Assembly: GCA_900114885.1 (NCBI GenBank)
Contig: FOUN01000002.1
Coordinates: forward strand, 310,001-374,000
DNA: 64,000 bases
DNA from: Psychrobacillus psychrodurans
GTDB taxonomy: Bacteria > Bacillota > Bacilli > Bacillales_A > Planococcaceae
Reading direction: 5' to 3'
Shown here: positions 50,434 through 61,940 of the stretch, piece by piece
Layout: the number at the start of each line of letters is the position of its first letter
How positions within the stretch are numbered: the stretch's first letter is position 1
Translations under genes and position numbers: made by a program
The notes under the pieces: model-generated
What the model was told of the DNA's origin: nothing
Database searches by the model: none
Seen by the model: the letters and a program-made list of their open reading frames with translations, nothing else

Positions 50434-50448
50434 AATGGTGGTGAAGAA

Positions 50449-51015
50449 ATGAAATACTCCAAAAAAGATAGGCAGAAATTACTTCTAGAGACGCTAGAGA
50501 AAAATCCGTTTATTACAGATGAAAATTTAGCCTCTACTTTCAAAGTGAGCGTTCAAACTATTCGATTGGATAGAATGGAATTATCTATTCCAGAATTGCG
50601 GGAACGTATTAAATCTGTAGCTGCTCATAACTTTGAAGAAGAGGTCAAATCCCTTCCAATTGATGAAGTAATTGGAGAGATTATAGATATAGATCTTGAT
50701 AAGCAAGCCATTTCGATATTGGATATTACAAAAGATCATGTATTCGCTAGAAATGGTATAGCAAGAGGACACCATTTATTTGCCCAGGCAAATTCATTGG
50801 CTGTTGCGGTTATAAATGACGATCTTGCACTCACTCGAAAGTCAAACCTTACTTTTGTCAAACCTGTAAAAGCAGGTGATCGTGTAATTGCAAAAGCGGT
50901 AGTAACAAATAGTGATGCCGAAAAGAATAGTACGATAATAGAGGTAACTAGTAAAGTTGAAAATGAGACTGTTTTCGTAGGTCAATTTAGTATGTACAGA
51001 GTTACAATGTCATAA
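50449..51015 (+). CDS. fapR: Transcriptional regulator of fatty-acid and phospholipid synthesis FapR
   Basis: A repressor of fap/fab/plsX genes, released by malonyl-CoA. The 188-residue protein has an N-terminal DeoR-like helix-turn-helix ([21 protein letters not shown]), a linker helix and a hot-dog effector domain ([39 protein letters not shown]). The operator lies just upstream, and the gene heads fapR-plsX-fabD-fabG. Confidence 0.95.
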   Translation: MKYSKKDRQKLLLETLEKNPFITDENLASTFKVSVQTIRLDRMELSIPELRERIKSVAAHNFEEEVKSLPIDEVIGEIIDIDLDKQAISILDITKDHVFARNGIARGHHLFAQANSLAVAVINDDLALTRKSNLTFVKPVKAGDRVIAKAVVTNSDAEKNSTIIEVTSKVENETVFVGQFSMYRVTMS

Positions 51016-51030
51016 AAAAGGTGATAAAAA

Positions 51031-52026
51031 ATGAAAATTTCGATAGATGCAATGGGCGGCGACAATGCTCCTCATGAAATTGTAAAGGGTGTTTATGAGG
51101 CATTAGATGCGTTCGCTGATGTAGAAATTCAACTATATGGTGATAAGGAAAAGCTTGCTTCTTTAATCAGACATCATGAACGTTTAACGGTTATACATAC
51201 AGATGAAGTAATTGAAGGAACGGATGAACCTGTTCGTGCAATTAGAAGAAAGAAAAATTCCTCGCTGGTTAAAATGGCGGAATCCGTGAAAAATGGAGAT
51301 TCGAATGCATGTGTGTCAGCCGGGAATACTGGTGCTTTAATGGCAGCAGGATTATTTATAGTTGGTCGAATCGATCAAGTAGATCGACCTGCTTTAGCGC
51401 CAACCTTACCTACACTAGATGGTAAAGGATTTGTTATGCTGGATTTAGGGGCTAATGCGGATGCTAAACCAGAGCATTTAGAGCAGTTTGCGGTTATGGG
51501 TAGCATATATGCTGAGAAAGTTCGAGGAATTTCAAATCCTCGTGTTGGGCTATTGAACATTGGGACGGAAGATATTAAAGGGAACGAGCTAACTAAAGCG
51601 GCATTTACTCTCTTAAAGGACGCCCCGATTAATTTCATAGGCAATGTTGAATCTCGAGATTTACTTACTGGAGTAGCAGACGTTGTTGTAACCGATGGTT
51701 TTACTGGTAATATGGTACTTAAAACGATTGAAGGTACTGCTTCGGGTATATTTACTTTATTGAAGGAAGCTTTTAATACATCCGCTAAAACGAAAATTTC
51801 TGCTTTATTGGTTAAAAGTGAACTTAAAGGATTAAAAAATACCCTAGATTACTCTGAATATGGTGGTGCAGGTTTATTCGGACTAAAGGCTCCTGTTATT
51901 AAAGCCCATGGGTCTTCAAACGGTCGTGCAATCTATCATGCAATAAGACAGGCTCGAACAATGGTGGAGCATAATGTTGCAGACATCATTTCTACCACAT
52001 TAAGAAAGGAATCATCCAATGACTAA
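51031..52026 (+). CDS. plsX: Phosphate acyltransferase PlsX
   Basis: Makes acyl-phosphate from acyl-ACP for PlsY. The 331-residue protein has the N-terminal [18 protein letters not shown], the [19 protein letters not shown] segment, [26 protein letters not shown] and [20 protein letters not shown]. It is near-adjacent to fapR and overlaps fabD by eight bases. Confidence 0.96.
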   Translation: MKISIDAMGGDNAPHEIVKGVYEALDAFADVEIQLYGDKEKLASLIRHHERLTVIHTDEVIEGTDEPVRAIRRKKNSSLVKMAESVKNGDSNACVSAGNTGALMAAGLFIVGRIDQVDRPALAPTLPTLDGKGFVMLDLGANADAKPEHLEQFAVMGSIYAEKVRGISNPRVGLLNIGTEDIKGNELTKAAFTLLKDAPINFIGNVESRDLLTGVADVVVTDGFTGNMVLKTIEGTASGIFTLLKEAFNTSAKTKISALLVKSELKGLKNTLDYSEYGGAGLFGLKAPVIKAHGSSNGRAIYHAIRQARTMVEHNVADIISTTLRKESSND

Positions 52027-52969
52027 AATAGCTTTTATCTTTCCTGGACAAGGATCTCAATCAGTAGGGATGGGTCAACAATTAGTAGAGAATAATGAAG
52101 AATGCCGTACTTTCTATGAGCGGGCAAATGAGGTATTAGGATTTTCTTTGAGTGAGCTTATGTTACATGGACCTGCTGAGGATCTTACTAAAACTTATAA
52201 TGCACAGCCAGCATTGCTAACTGCAAGTTCAATGGTTGCATACAAACTAAAACAAGCTGGAATCATTCCGCATTTCACTGCTGGTCATAGTTTAGGTGAA
52301 TATTCTGCCCTTGTTGCATCAAATGTTCTAAGCTTTGAGGAAGCTGTTTTATTGGTTCATCAAAGAGGGTTATATATGAACGAGGCAGTGCCAGCAGGAG
52401 AAGGGGCAATGGCAGCGATACTAGGATTGGGCAGAGAAGAATTGTCTGCTGTCACAGATTTTGTTTCAGCAAATGGTGAGGTTGTCCAAATAGCTAACTT
52501 AAATTGTCCTGGGCAAATTGTTATTTCGGGTACCGCTTCTGGAGTAGAATTGGCTTCTAGTAAAGCAAAAGAAGCTGGTGCAAAAAGAGCAATTCCTTTA
52601 GTTGTTAGTGGTCCATTCCACTCCGAATTAATGAGACCTGCAGCGGAGCAATTAGACGCCGCTATTTCAGCGGTCGAATTACGACAAGCTTCTATACCTG
52701 TAATTTCCAATGTAACTGCTGAACCGGTTACAGATGCTAGTCATATTAAAAACTTGCTTGTAGAACAATTGTATTCACCTGTTCGATGGGAAGAATCAAT
52801 TCGACAAATGATTGCGCTAGGAACTACCGTCTTTGTGGAATGTGGTCCTGGAAAAGTATTAAGTGGTTTAGTGAAAAAAATTGATCGATCTGTAACTACT
52901 TATTGTGTGTATGATGAAGTGACGTTACAGCAAGTTATTACAGAGTTAGGAGATGCACAAAATGGGTAA
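52019..52969 (+). CDS. fabD: Malonyl-CoA:ACP transacylase
   Basis: Loads malonate onto ACP. The 316-residue protein has the N-terminal [17 protein letters not shown], the catalytic serine in [28 protein letters not shown] and the histidine in [10 protein letters not shown]. Translation is coupled to plsX and overlaps the fabG start. Confidence 0.96.
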   Translation: MTKIAFIFPGQGSQSVGMGQQLVENNEECRTFYERANEVLGFSLSELMLHGPAEDLTKTYNAQPALLTASSMVAYKLKQAGIIPHFTAGHSLGEYSALVASNVLSFEEAVLLVHQRGLYMNEAVPAGEGAMAAILGLGREELSAVTDFVSANGEVVQIANLNCPGQIVISGTASGVELASSKAKEAGAKRAIPLVVSGPFHSELMRPAAEQLDAAISAVELRQASIPVISNVTAEPVTDASHIKNLLVEQLYSPVRWEESIRQMIALGTTVFVECGPGKVLSGLVKKIDRSVTTYCVYDEVTLQQVITELGDAQNG

Positions 52970-53708
52970 ATTAGATGGTAAATCTGCAATTGTAACTGGT
53001 GCCTCTCGTGGGATAGGGAGAGATATTGCTCTATATTTAGCAAAAGAAGGAGCAATGGTAGCTGTAAACTATAGTGGTAGTAAAGATAGAGCGGATGCAG
53101 TTGTAGAAGAGATTAAGGTAACTGGTGGAAAGGCATTTGCAATTCAAGCGAATGTCGACCAATCAGATGATGTTCAAAATCTAATAAGCTCAACTATAGA
53201 ACAATACGGTTCTGTAGATATTTTAGTGAACAATGCTGGTATCACTCGAGATAATCTTCTTATGCGTATGAAGGAGCAAGAGTGGGATGATGTGCTTAAT
53301 ACGAACTTAAAAGGTGTCTTTCTATGTACAAAAGCTGTCACAAGACAAATGATGAAACAACGTGCTGGCCGAATCATAAATATCACTTCCATTGTCGGTG
53401 TATCTGGTAATGCAGGGCAGGCAAATTATGTCGCTGCAAAAGCAGGTGTTATTGGTTTAACAAAGTCATCTGCAAAAGAATTGGCAAGTCGTAATATCAC
53501 GGTGAACTCGGTTGCTCCAGGATTTATTACAACAGATATGACAGATGCCTTGCCAGAGGATATTAAGTCTCAAATGCTTAGTCAGATCCCTCTGGCTAAG
53601 TTTGGGAATCCATTGGATGTTGCTAAGGCTGTTGCATTTTTAGCATCAGAAGACGCAAATTATATAACAGGTCAAACAATTCATGTTAATGGCGGAATGT
53701 ATATGTAA
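52962..53708 (+). CDS. fabG: 3-oxoacyl-ACP reductase
   Basis: An NADPH-dependent short-chain dehydrogenase that reduces 3-ketoacyl-ACP. The 248-residue Rossmann protein has [50 protein letters not shown] (catalytic Ser-Tyr-Lys, given across its span) and a C-terminal [12 protein letters not shown]. The ATG at 52962 is nine bases from AGGAG; an ATG nine bases earlier is too close to it. Confidence 0.96.
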   Translation: MGKLDGKSAIVTGASRGIGRDIALYLAKEGAMVAVNYSGSKDRADAVVEEIKVTGGKAFAIQANVDQSDDVQNLISSTIEQYGSVDILVNNAGITRDNLLMRMKEQEWDDVLNTNLKGVFLCTKAVTRQMMKQRAGRIINITSIVGVSGNAGQANYVAAKAGVIGLTKSSAKELASRNITVNSVAPGFITTDMTDALPEDIKSQMLSQIPLAKFGNPLDVAKAVAFLASEDANYITGQTIHVNGGMYM

Positions 53709-53911
53709 GATATCTATTCCAAAAGGTGCCTATATTGAGTTTTATATGACTTTACTTATTTATCGTGTTTACATAAAAGCTCAATTAAAATTAGGGGTAA
53801 GGGTCCGCCTACAACGGAAAATAATAGTAGTGTTTAACAGGGGTTTAAATTACAGTGACTCTTTCATTAAATTGCAGGATTTTGTATAATCATTGAGGGG
53901 AGGTGACTAAT

Positions 53912-54148
53912 GTGTCAACAGTTTTAGAACGCGTAACAAAAGTAATCGTTGATCGTCTAGGAGTAGATGAGAGCGAAGTGAAATTAGAAGCATCTTTTCG
54001 TGAAGATTTAGGTGCTGATTCACTAGATGTGGTAGAATTAGTAATGGAATTAGAAGATGAATTCGATATGGAAATTTCAGATGAAGATGCTGAACAAATT
54101 TCAACTGTAGGTAGTGCAGTTAAGTATATTGAAAGCAAACAAGGTTAA
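53912..54148 (+). CDS. acpP: Acyl carrier protein
   Basis: The carrier of growing acyl chains. The 78-residue acidic protein has the phosphopantetheine serine in [18 protein letters not shown]. The GTG at 53912 gives [19 protein letters not shown], aligning with B. subtilis AcpA, and lies six bases after GGGGAGG; the GTG at 53903 sits in that site. The 200-base gap after fabG contains a TATAAT just before the gene with only a weak -35, so it may have its own promoter. Confidence 0.95.
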   Translation: MSTVLERVTKVIVDRLGVDESEVKLEASFREDLGADSLDVVELVMELEDEFDMEISDEDAEQISTVGSAVKYIESKQG

Positions 54149-54156
54149 ATTTTATG

Positions 54157-54285
54157 AAGTGTCAAGCTCCAGTGCCTAGACCTTCGAGTTGCTTCAGGAT
54201 TTCGTTAAAGCCAAGTAAGCCTTCATTCGAAATCCTTCCAGTGCTTTTAGGGCTAATATAGGCACTTGCGCTTTTCTGGAGATTA
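54157..54285 (+). repeat. Dispersed repeat (first family), copy after acpP
   Basis: Begins AGCTCCAGTGCCTAGACC and ends TAGGCACTTGCGCTTTTCTG. The ends GTGCCTA and TAGGCAC are inverted, so the element can fold on itself. It is related to the copies at 29868, 42981 and 62229. Confidence 0.8.
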
Positions 54286-54306
54286 CTACATAAAATCTAA
54301 TAGTAG

Positions 54307-54360
54307 CAGAGACGTTCTACTTATTCCGTGCGAATAGTACAGAACGTCTCTATTTCTTTT
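54307..54360 (+). terminator. Intrinsic terminator between acpP and rnc
   Basis: AGAGACGTTCT and AGAACGTCTCT with a partly paired ACT...AGT interior, then a T-rich tail. Confidence 0.85.
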
Positions 54361-54426
54361 TGCACATTAGTTTAGAAACGGGTAAACTTAGAAGGACATA
54401 TGATAAGTGAGAAAGGCAGATAATTC

Positions 54427-55185
54427 ATGAAAGTAAATCGCAAAAAAAATATTACACGTAAGTCAGTTTTTTCGGAAACTGTAAAAGAACAATTTGAACA
54501 GTTCCAGGAGCATTTTCAGATTAGGTTTCAAAACTCAACATTATTGTATCAAGCCTTTACCCATTCATCTTATGTGAATGAGCATCGACGGAAATTTTTT
54601 GCCGATAACGAACGATTAGAATTCCTTGGAGACGCGGTGTTGGAGCTGTCTGTTTCTCAATATTTATTTCAACAGTATACAGGTATGAGTGAAGGGGAGT
54701 TAACTAAACTTCGAGCAGCAATTGTTTGTGAGCCATCACTTGTATTATTTGCTAATGAGTTAAACTTCGGCAAATATGTATTGTTAGGAAAAGGGGAGGA
54801 ACTGACAGGTGGTCGTGAAAGACCTGCGCTTCTAGCAGACGTTTTTGAAGCTTTTATCGGTGCTTTATACTTAGATCAGGGATTAGAAACAGTGATAGAG
54901 TTTTTAGAAAAAATTGTTTTCCCTAAAATCGAACTCGGTGCTTTTTCGCATGTGATGGATTATAAAAGTCAATTACAAGAAATTATTCAACAACAAAATA
55001 ATGGTACGTTAAGCTATGAAATTGTAGAGGAAAAAGGTCCGGCTCACAATCGAACTTTTGTTTCTCGGGTTATTTTAAACACTAAAGAACTGGGTATAGG
55101 AAATGGTCGTTCCAAAAAAGAGGCAGAACAACAAGCTGCAAGACTAGCCATACTCTATTTTAGGGATTCAGAACGGGAGGAATAA
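54427..55185 (+). CDS. rnc: Ribonuclease III
   Basis: A double-stranded RNA endonuclease for rRNA and mRNA processing. The 252-residue protein has an RNase III domain ([10 protein letters not shown]; signature [35 protein letters not shown] with catalytic acidic residues) and a C-terminal dsRNA-binding domain ([12 protein letters not shown]...[18 protein letters not shown]). A GAAAGG site lies ten bases upstream. smc follows after three bases. Confidence 0.96.
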   Translation: MKVNRKKNITRKSVFSETVKEQFEQFQEHFQIRFQNSTLLYQAFTHSSYVNEHRRKFFADNERLEFLGDAVLELSVSQYLFQQYTGMSEGELTKLRAAIVCEPSLVLFANELNFGKYVLLGKGEELTGGRERPALLADVFEAFIGALYLDQGLETVIEFLEKIVFPKIELGAFSHVMDYKSQLQEIIQQQNNGTLSYEIVEEKGPAHNRTFVSRVILNTKELGIGNGRSKKEAEQQAARLAILYFRDSEREE

Positions 55186-55188
55186 TCA

Positions 55189-58100
55189 TTGTTCCTTAAA
55201 AGATTAGAAATAGTTGGATTTAAGTCATTTGCAGATCGAATAGGAATTGATTTTGTTCCTGGAGTAACTGCAGTAGTAGGACCGAATGGTAGTGGGAAAA
55301 GTAATGTTACAGACGCAATTAGATGGGTATTAGGTGAGCAATCTGCCAAATCCCTTCGAGGTGCAAAAATGGAAGATGTCATTTTTGCTGGGAGTGATTC
55401 TAGAAAAGCCTTGAACTTTGCAGAAGTGACCTTGATATTAGATAACGCAGATCAACGGGTTGCTCTTGATTTTGCGGAAATTAGTGTGACTAGAAGGGTG
55501 TTTCGTTCGGGAGACAGTGAATATTTGTTAAACAAACAAACATGTAGACTAAAGGATATTACCGATTTATTTATGGACTCGGGACTTGGAAAAGAAGCTT
55601 TTTCTATTATTTCTCAAGGACGAGTTGATGAAATATTAAATAGTAGACCAGAAGATCGTCGTACGATTTTTGAGGAAACTGCTGGTGTTTTAAAGTATAA
55701 GCAACGTAAAAAGAAAGCTGAATTCAAGCTGATCGAAACAGATGATAATTTAAATCGTGTGCTTGATATTTTACATGAATTAGATGGTCGAATGGAGCCT
55801 CTACAAATCCAGTCTTCTTTGGCTTCTGATTATTTAATGATGTCAGCGGAGCTTAAGGATATTGAAATCGCGGTAATTGCCCACGACTTAAGATTATATG
55901 TTCAAGAAAATATGGAGTTACAAACAAAATTAGAAGAACTTCAGCAAATCAAACAGTCTTTGCTAGTACAAATTGATGAGTTGGAAAAAAATATTCAACA
56001 ACATAGAAAACTGATGTCTGATATTGATGAAAAGCTAGATATAGAGCAAAGCGAACTTGTAGAGTCTAGTTCTGAGCTAGAACGGTTAGAGGGTAGAAAA
56101 TTACTTTTGGCAGAGAAAAAGCAAAATGCTAGTCAGCAAATATCGCAGTTGAAAAAAGCTCTGGAAGAGGAACAATATAAAGTCCAAACACTAGAAGAGC
56201 AATTGAAAACTAATGGTTTAGCTAAATCTGAAAAGCTAGCTCAACTCAAAGAGCTTCGTACTAAGAAAGTTCAAATCGATCATGTTTTGAGTAAATCAGC
56301 TTCCGAAATGGAAGAAGAAATTGAAGATTTAAAAAGTACGTATATCGATTTGCTGAATGAAGAAGCAACGATGAAAAACGAAATGAAGCATATGGAGCAG
56401 CAACTTCAATTTGAATTAGTTTCTTCTGAAAGAATGACTGCAGATTATCAGGAAATCAAAGACGAATTAGAAAAACTAACAATCCGCAAAAATGAACTAG
56501 ATCCATTATTGGTAAATTGTCAAAAGGATCTACAACAAAAACTAGAGGATTATAAAACCAAACGAGAAGTTTCAGAACGACTGGAAGGTTCTTTTGAAGA
56601 GCAGCAGACAATGCTTCAAAAAGCCTATCAAATGAAACATCAAATGCAAGCTAGAAGAGATTCATTGGAAGAGTTAGAATCTGAGTTTTCAGGGTTTTTC
56701 CAAGGAGTTAAAGAGGTCCTTATTGCGCGAGATAAAAAGGAACTTAAAGGAATTCACGGTGCAGTTGCCGAGCTAATTCAAATACCAGAATCATATATGA
56801 CTGCAATTGATACTGCAATTGGTCCCCAATCTCAGCATATAATTACGGATAGTAGTCAGGATGCTCGAATTGCAATAGATTGGTTAAAAAAGAAAAGAGT
56901 GGGACGAGCAACATTTCTGCCTTTACAGGTTATGAAATCTCGTAAAATAAACGAATCCACACTAAATTCTATTAAGGAACATCCGTCTTTTGTGAATACA
57001 GCGGATAAACTTGTAAATTATTTAGGTGGTTATCAAATTATTGTAGAAAATTTACTTGGAAATATTATTATTGCCAAAGATTTAAAAGGTGCCAATGAAA
57101 TGGCTGCCCGATTACAATATAAATTCCGTTTCGTTACTCTAGATGGGGATGTAGTGAATGCTGGAGGTTCTTTAACTGGAGGTTCAGTTAAACAGCAATC
57201 ATCTTTATTTACCCGTAAAGCAGAGCTAGAGCAACTTAATGTTAAACTAGTGGAACTTGAAAAATCTGTTTTGGAAGCAGAAGTTTCTGTTTCCAAAAGA
57301 AAGCAAGAAGTTCAAGAATTGAAAAAAGATTTAGAAGAAACTCGACTCTCCGGTGAGCAATTGAGAGAGCTAGAACATAAACTACTCTCAGAATCCAGAG
57401 AATGTGCTGCTATAATTTCTAGATTGACGAATCAGTTGTTGGAATACGATGAAGAAAAAACAGAAAAGAATAATCTACATGAAGGCTTAGTTCGGAAAAA
57501 AGAACAAACTGCTTCCAGAAGCGCAGAGATTAACGAGTCGTTGACTTCTATTCAGAAGACAATCGACGAATTGCAAACATTGAAACAACAATCCCTACAA
57601 GAAAAAGACAAATTCCAAAATGAATTAGGTGAAATACTTTCTTCTATCGCGGTGGTCAATGAACAAATTTCTCAACAAGACAAAGAAAAGGTTTTATTAG
57701 ATCAGTCTAGCGTAGCCAGTATACAAAAAGTGGCAACACTGCAGAAGGAAATCGCTTGGTATGAAAATGATGACCAGGGTGGTACATCTCCTGAAGAACT
57801 AATGAAACTAATAGATCAACGCAAACAGACAAAAGAACATTTAATCATCCAAATTCAATCTGGTAAAACTCAGCGTGCAGAACTTGCACAAACAATTTTA
57901 CAAGCAGAAATTGCATTGAAACAGCTGCAACAACAAGCGAATATTCAACTTACGGAAGAACGTGCATTAGATATAAAGCAAGGTAAAATAGAAGTAGAAA
58001 TGAGAACGTTACAAAATCATTTAGAAGAAACTTATGAAATGATATTGGAAGATGCAGAGCGGGATTATCCATTTGAGATGGATGAGGATTTAGCCCGTAA

Positions 58101-58743
58101 AAAGGTTAAATTATTGAAACGTTCTATTGAAGAGTTAGGTCCTATCAATCTTAGTTCGATTCAGGAATATGAACAAGTTAGCGAGCGCCACTCATTTTTG
58201 ACAGAACAAAGAGAAGATCTATTATCTGCTCAAGAAACATTACATGAGGTTATTAAAGAAATGGATGAGGAAATGACGATTCGTTTTGAAACAACCTTCA
58301 ATGAAATTCAACGTCACTTCAAAGTGGTGTTCCGAGAATTGTTTGGTGGTGGGCAGGCAGATTTAGTATTAACTGATCCCACTTCGTTACTTGAGACGGG
58401 TATTGATATTCTTGCTCAACCTCCAGGAAAAAAACTCCAAAATCTTTCTTTACTATCTGGTGGAGAACGAGCACTTACTGCCATTGCGTTATTATTTTCT
58501 ATTCTACGTACACGCCCGGTTCCATTTTGTATTTTGGATGAAGTGGAAGCAGCTCTAGATGAGGCAAATGTAACTCGTTATAGCGATTATTTGAAGAAAT
58601 TCAGTCATAATACGCAGTTTATCGTTATTACACATCGTAAGGGAACAATGGAAGGTGCAGATGTCCTGTATGGTATTACAATGCAGGAATCTGGTATATC
58701 TAAATTAGTTTCTGTTAAATTAGAAGCGGAACTAGTAACTTAA
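55189..58743 (+). CDS. smc: Chromosome partition protein Smc
   Basis: The condensin ATPase of chromosome organisation. The 1184-residue protein has Walker A GPNGSGKSNVTDAIRWVLGE at the N-terminus, two long coiled coils flanking a hinge (about 515-650), and the C-terminal signature LLSGGERALTAIALLF with Walker B PFCILDEVEAALDEANV. The start is TTG, seven bases after GGGAGGA, giving the usual MFLKRLEIVGFKSFA. It partners with ScpA/ScpB, which are not in this window. Confidence 0.97.
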   Translation: MFLKRLEIVGFKSFADRIGIDFVPGVTAVVGPNGSGKSNVTDAIRWVLGEQSAKSLRGAKMEDVIFAGSDSRKALNFAEVTLILDNADQRVALDFAEISVTRRVFRSGDSEYLLNKQTCRLKDITDLFMDSGLGKEAFSIISQGRVDEILNSRPEDRRTIFEETAGVLKYKQRKKKAEFKLIETDDNLNRVLDILHELDGRMEPLQIQSSLASDYLMMSAELKDIEIAVIAHDLRLYVQENMELQTKLEELQQIKQSLLVQIDELEKNIQQHRKLMSDIDEKLDIEQSELVESSSELERLEGRKLLLAEKKQNASQQISQLKKALEEEQYKVQTLEEQLKTNGLAKSEKLAQLKELRTKKVQIDHVLSKSASEMEEEIEDLKSTYIDLLNEEATMKNEMKHMEQQLQFELVSSERMTADYQEIKDELEKLTIRKNELDPLLVNCQKDLQQKLEDYKTKREVSERLEGSFEEQQTMLQKAYQMKHQMQARRDSLEELESEFSGFFQGVKEVLIARDKKELKGIHGAVAELIQIPESYMTAIDTAIGPQSQHIITDSSQDARIAIDWLKKKRVGRATFLPLQVMKSRKINESTLNSIKEHPSFVNTADKLVNYLGGYQIIVENLLGNIIIAKDLKGANEMAARLQYKFRFVTLDGDVVNAGGSLTGGSVKQQSSLFTRKAELEQLNVKLVELEKSVLEAEVSVSKRKQEVQELKKDLEETRLSGEQLRELEHKLLSESRECAAIISRLTNQLLEYDEEKTEKNNLHEGLVRKKEQTASRSAEINESLTSIQKTIDELQTLKQQSLQEKDKFQNELGEILSSIAVVNEQISQQDKEKVLLDQSSVASIQKVATLQKEIAWYENDDQGGTSPEELMKLIDQRKQTKEHLIIQIQSGKTQRAELAQTILQAEIALKQLQQQANIQLTEERALDIKQGKIEVEMRTLQNHLEETYEMILEDAERDYPFEMDEDLARKKVKLLKRSIEELGPINLSSIQEYEQVSERHSFLTEQREDLLSAQETLHEVIKEMDEEMTIRFETTFNEIQRHFKVVFRELFGGGQADLVLTDPTSLLETGIDILAQPPGKKLQNLSLLSGGERALTAIALLFSILRTRPVPFCILDEVEAALDEANVTRYSDYLKKFSHNTQFIVITHRKGTMEGADVLYGITMQESGISKLVSVKLEAELVT

Positions 58744-58756
58744 AAGGAGTTTATAT

Positions 58757-59779
58757 ATGAGCTTTTTTAAAAAATTCAAAGAGAAAATGTTAGGTTCTAC
58801 TCCAGAAGTGGAAGAAACAGTTTCGATTACCAATAAGTTCAAGGAAGGTCTTTCCAAAACAAGGAACCAATTTACGTCAAAGGTTAATGATTTAGTTGCC
58901 AAATACCGTAAAGTGGACGAAGACTTTTTTGAGGAACTTGAGGAAATTTTACTTCAAGCAGATGTAGGTTTTGAAACTGTTACAGAACTGATGGATTCTT
59001 TAAGATTTGAGGTACAACGCAAAAATATTAAAAATACTTCTGGAATTCAATCGGTTATTTCTGAGAAATTAGTAGAAATTTATAAAGCTGGAGAAGACGA
59101 TATAGCAGAACTTCAACTAGAAGAAAGTGGATTGTCTGTAATTTTGTTTGTCGGAGTAAATGGGGTTGGTAAAACAACAACTATTGGAAAGTTAGCTCAT
59201 AGACTAAAAGAGGAAGGCAAAAATGTCATGTTAGCAGCGGGGGATACTTTCCGTGCCGGTGCAATTGATCAGCTTCAAGTCTGGGGAGATAGAGTAGGAG
59301 TCGAAGTCATTAAGCAGTCTGAAGGCTCTGATCCCGCAGCTGTTATGTATGATGCTGTAAGAGCGGCTAAATCTCGCAATGTGGATGTGTTGATCTGTGA
59401 TACTGCGGGGAGATTACAAAACAAAGTTAACTTAATGAATGAGCTTGAAAAAATTCATAGGGTAATTTCTCGTGAGATACCTGATGCTCCACATGAAGTG
59501 CTATTAGCTCTTGATGCTACTACTGGACAAAATGCACTTGTTCAGGCACAGACATTTAAAGAAGTAACAAATGTGACGGGAATAGTCTTAACTAAGCTAG
59601 ACGGTACTGCAAAAGGTGGTATAGTGCTTGCTATACGCAATAAACTTCATATCCCAGTTAAATTTGTTGGACTAGGGGAAAAAATGGATGATTTACAACC
59701 ATTTGATGCTGAGAAGTATGTATACGGACTTTTTGCTGATGGATTGGATTTAGAAGACGCGGAAGAGTCAGACAAGTAA
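58757..59779 (+). CDS. ftsY: Signal recognition particle receptor FtsY
   Basis: The membrane-side SRP GTPase. The 340-residue protein has a short N-terminal region, the N domain and the G domain (GVNGVGKTTTIGKLA, AAGDTFRAGAIDQL, CDTAGRLQNK, TKLDGTAKGG, FVGLGEKMDDLQPFD). It lacks a long acidic N-terminal extension, as in other Bacilli. AAAGGAG precedes the ATG. Its partner ffh is just downstream. Confidence 0.97.
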   Translation: MSFFKKFKEKMLGSTPEVEETVSITNKFKEGLSKTRNQFTSKVNDLVAKYRKVDEDFFEELEEILLQADVGFETVTELMDSLRFEVQRKNIKNTSGIQSVISEKLVEIYKAGEDDIAELQLEESGLSVILFVGVNGVGKTTTIGKLAHRLKEEGKNVMLAAGDTFRAGAIDQLQVWGDRVGVEVIKQSEGSDPAAVMYDAVRAAKSRNVDVLICDTAGRLQNKVNLMNELEKIHRVISREIPDAPHEVLLALDATTGQNALVQAQTFKEVTNVTGIVLTKLDGTAKGGIVLAIRNKLHIPVKFVGLGEKMDDLQPFDAEKYVYGLFADGLDLEDAEESDK

Positions 59780-59785
59780 TTTTAC

Positions 59786-59814
59786 TTGACAGTTGTCTCT
59801 TCTCTTACTAAAAT
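59786..59814 (+). promoter_or_regulatory. SigA promoter of ylxM-ffh
   Basis: A perfect TTGACA (59786-59791), a 17-base spacer, and TAAAAT (59809-59814), in the gap between ftsY and ylxM. Confidence 0.8.
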
Positions 59815-59850
59815 ATAGTATGACAAGTGAAATGGTAAGGAGAGATGGGA

Positions 59851-60180
59851 ATGATTGAAAAAACAACTCGCATGAATTTTCTCTTCGATTTTTACCAGGC
59901 TTTATTAACAGATAAACAAAGAAGCTATATGCAGCTTTATTATTTAGACGATCTATCTCTTGGAGAAATTGCAGAAGAATATACTATTTCTAGGCAAGCG
60001 GTATATGATAATATACGCCGAACTGAAGCTATGTTGGAAGAGTATGAGGAAAAGCTTAGTCTGTTTTCTAAATTTCAACGTAGACAAGAAACTGTGGAAC
60101 AACTGCTTTCTCTTGTAAAAGATCAATCATCTGAAAAAGAACTGATTCAACTCATTAATCAATTAAAAGAATGGGATTAG
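59851..60180 (+). CDS. ylxM: YlxM, SRP-associated helix-turn-helix protein
   Basis: A 109-residue UPF0122 protein that binds SRP components and tunes FtsY/Ffh GTPase activity in some Gram-positives. It has [35 protein letters not shown] and the helix-turn-helix [20 protein letters not shown]. The ATG at 59851 is eight bases from AAGGAG and matches homologue length; an ATG six bases earlier is too close. ffh follows after 13 bases. Confidence 0.93.
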   Translation: MIEKTTRMNFLFDFYQALLTDKQRSYMQLYYLDDLSLGEIAEEYTISRQAVYDNIRRTEAMLEEYEEKLSLFSKFQRRQETVEQLLSLVKDQSSEKELIQLINQLKEWD

Positions 60181-60193
60181 GAGGCGAACGAGC

Positions 60194-61549
60194 ATGGCAT
60201 TTGAAGGGTTAGCTGAGCGACTCCAAGGCACACTTCAGAAAATAAAAGGTAAGGGGAAAGTTTCTGAAGCCGATGTAAAAGAAATGATGAGAGAAGTTCG
60301 ATATGCACTTCTTGAAGCAGACGTTAACTTAAAAGTAGTAAAAGAATTTGTCAAAAATGTATCGGATCGTGCCGTTGGGCAAGACGTGATGAAAAGTTTA
60401 ACACCAGGACAACAGGTTGTTAAAATCGTTAAAGATGAATTGACGGAACTTATGGGGGGAGAGCAAAGTCAAATTTCTTTCTCTTCTAGACCCCCGACAG
60501 TTATTATGATGGTCGGTTTGCAAGGTGCAGGGAAAACAACAACTACCGGTAAATTGGCCAATATTCTACGTAAAAAGTATAATAAAAAGCCTCTATTAGT
60601 TGCTGCCGATATCTATAGACCAGCGGCAGTCCAACAGTTACAAACTATTGGGAAACAGCTATCATTACCTGTGTTTGCATTAGGGACAGATATTTCTCCT
60701 GTTGAAATAGTCAAACAGGCTATGGAGCAAGCAAAAGAAGAACATCACGATGTAGTCATTATAGATACTGCAGGGCGACTTCATATTGATGAGACACTTA
60801 TGCAGGAACTAAAGGATATCCGTGCAATCAAAGAGCCTGATGAGGTGTTTTTAGTTGTAGATGCAATGACAGGTCAGGATGCAGTCAATGTTGCGAATAA
60901 CTTTAATGATGCTATAGGTATTACAGGTGTCGTTTTAACGAAGCTTGATGGAGATACACGCGGTGGTGCTGCATTATCTATTCGCTCTGTTACTCAAAAA
61001 CCGATTAAATTTGTCGGGATGGGTGAAAAAATGGATGCATTAGAGCCATTCCACCCTGAACGAATGGCTTCTCGAATTTTAGGTATGGGCGATATGATGT
61101 CACTTATAGAAAAGGCTCAGGCAAATGTCGATGAAGAAAGAGCAAAGGAATTAGAAGAAAAATTCCGCACGCAGAGTTTTACATTTGATGACTTCTTAGA
61201 GCAAATCGGCCAAGTGAAACAAATGGGACCCTTAGATGAAATTCTAAAAATGCTACCAGGTGCAGGTAAAATCAAAGGATTGGAAAATGCGAAAGTGGAT
61301 GAAAAACAGATGGATCGTGTAGAAGCCATCATTTATTCTATGACAACGCAAGAAAAAACAACTCCTGAGATTATTAATGGACCAAGAAAAAAGAGAATTG
61401 CTAAAGGATCTGGTACATCTATTCAAGATATAAATAGATTACTGAAACAATTCGAAGACATGAAAAAAATGATGAAACAAATGACCAACATGCAACAAAA
61501 AGGCAAGAAAAAGATGAAAATGCCAGGTCTAGACTCGTTGTTTAAGTAG
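60194..61549 (+). CDS. ffh: Signal recognition particle protein Ffh
   Basis: A 451-residue SRP54 homologue that binds signal peptides and 4.5S/6S RNA. The N domain is followed by the G domain (GLQGAGKTTTTGKLA, AADIYRPAAVQQL, DTAGRLHIDE, TKLDGDTRGG) and a Met-rich M domain (FEDMKKMMKQMTNMQQKGKK, C-terminal). AGGAGG precedes the ATG. Confidence 0.97.
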   Translation: MAFEGLAERLQGTLQKIKGKGKVSEADVKEMMREVRYALLEADVNLKVVKEFVKNVSDRAVGQDVMKSLTPGQQVVKIVKDELTELMGGEQSQISFSSRPPTVIMMVGLQGAGKTTTTGKLANILRKKYNKKPLLVAADIYRPAAVQQLQTIGKQLSLPVFALGTDISPVEIVKQAMEQAKEEHHDVVIIDTAGRLHIDETLMQELKDIRAIKEPDEVFLVVDAMTGQDAVNVANNFNDAIGITGVVLTKLDGDTRGGAALSIRSVTQKPIKFVGMGEKMDALEPFHPERMASRILGMGDMMSLIEKAQANVDEERAKELEEKFRTQSFTFDDFLEQIGQVKQMGPLDEILKMLPGAGKIKGLENAKVDEKQMDRVEAIIYSMTTQEKTTPEIINGPRKKRIAKGSGTSIQDINRLLKQFEDMKKMMKQMTNMQQKGKKKMKMPGLDSLFK

Positions 61550-61587
61550 AGTTTTACTAAAAAAAATAGGGTGTTAAGAAAAAACAC

Positions 61588-61926
<339 letters not shown>

Positions 61927-61940
61927 TCGGAGGGGACAAT

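Noticed and set aside
53683-53889. 68-residue open frame between fabG and acpP
   Set aside because: No ribosome-binding site, overlaps the end of fabG, and no recognisable composition or family.
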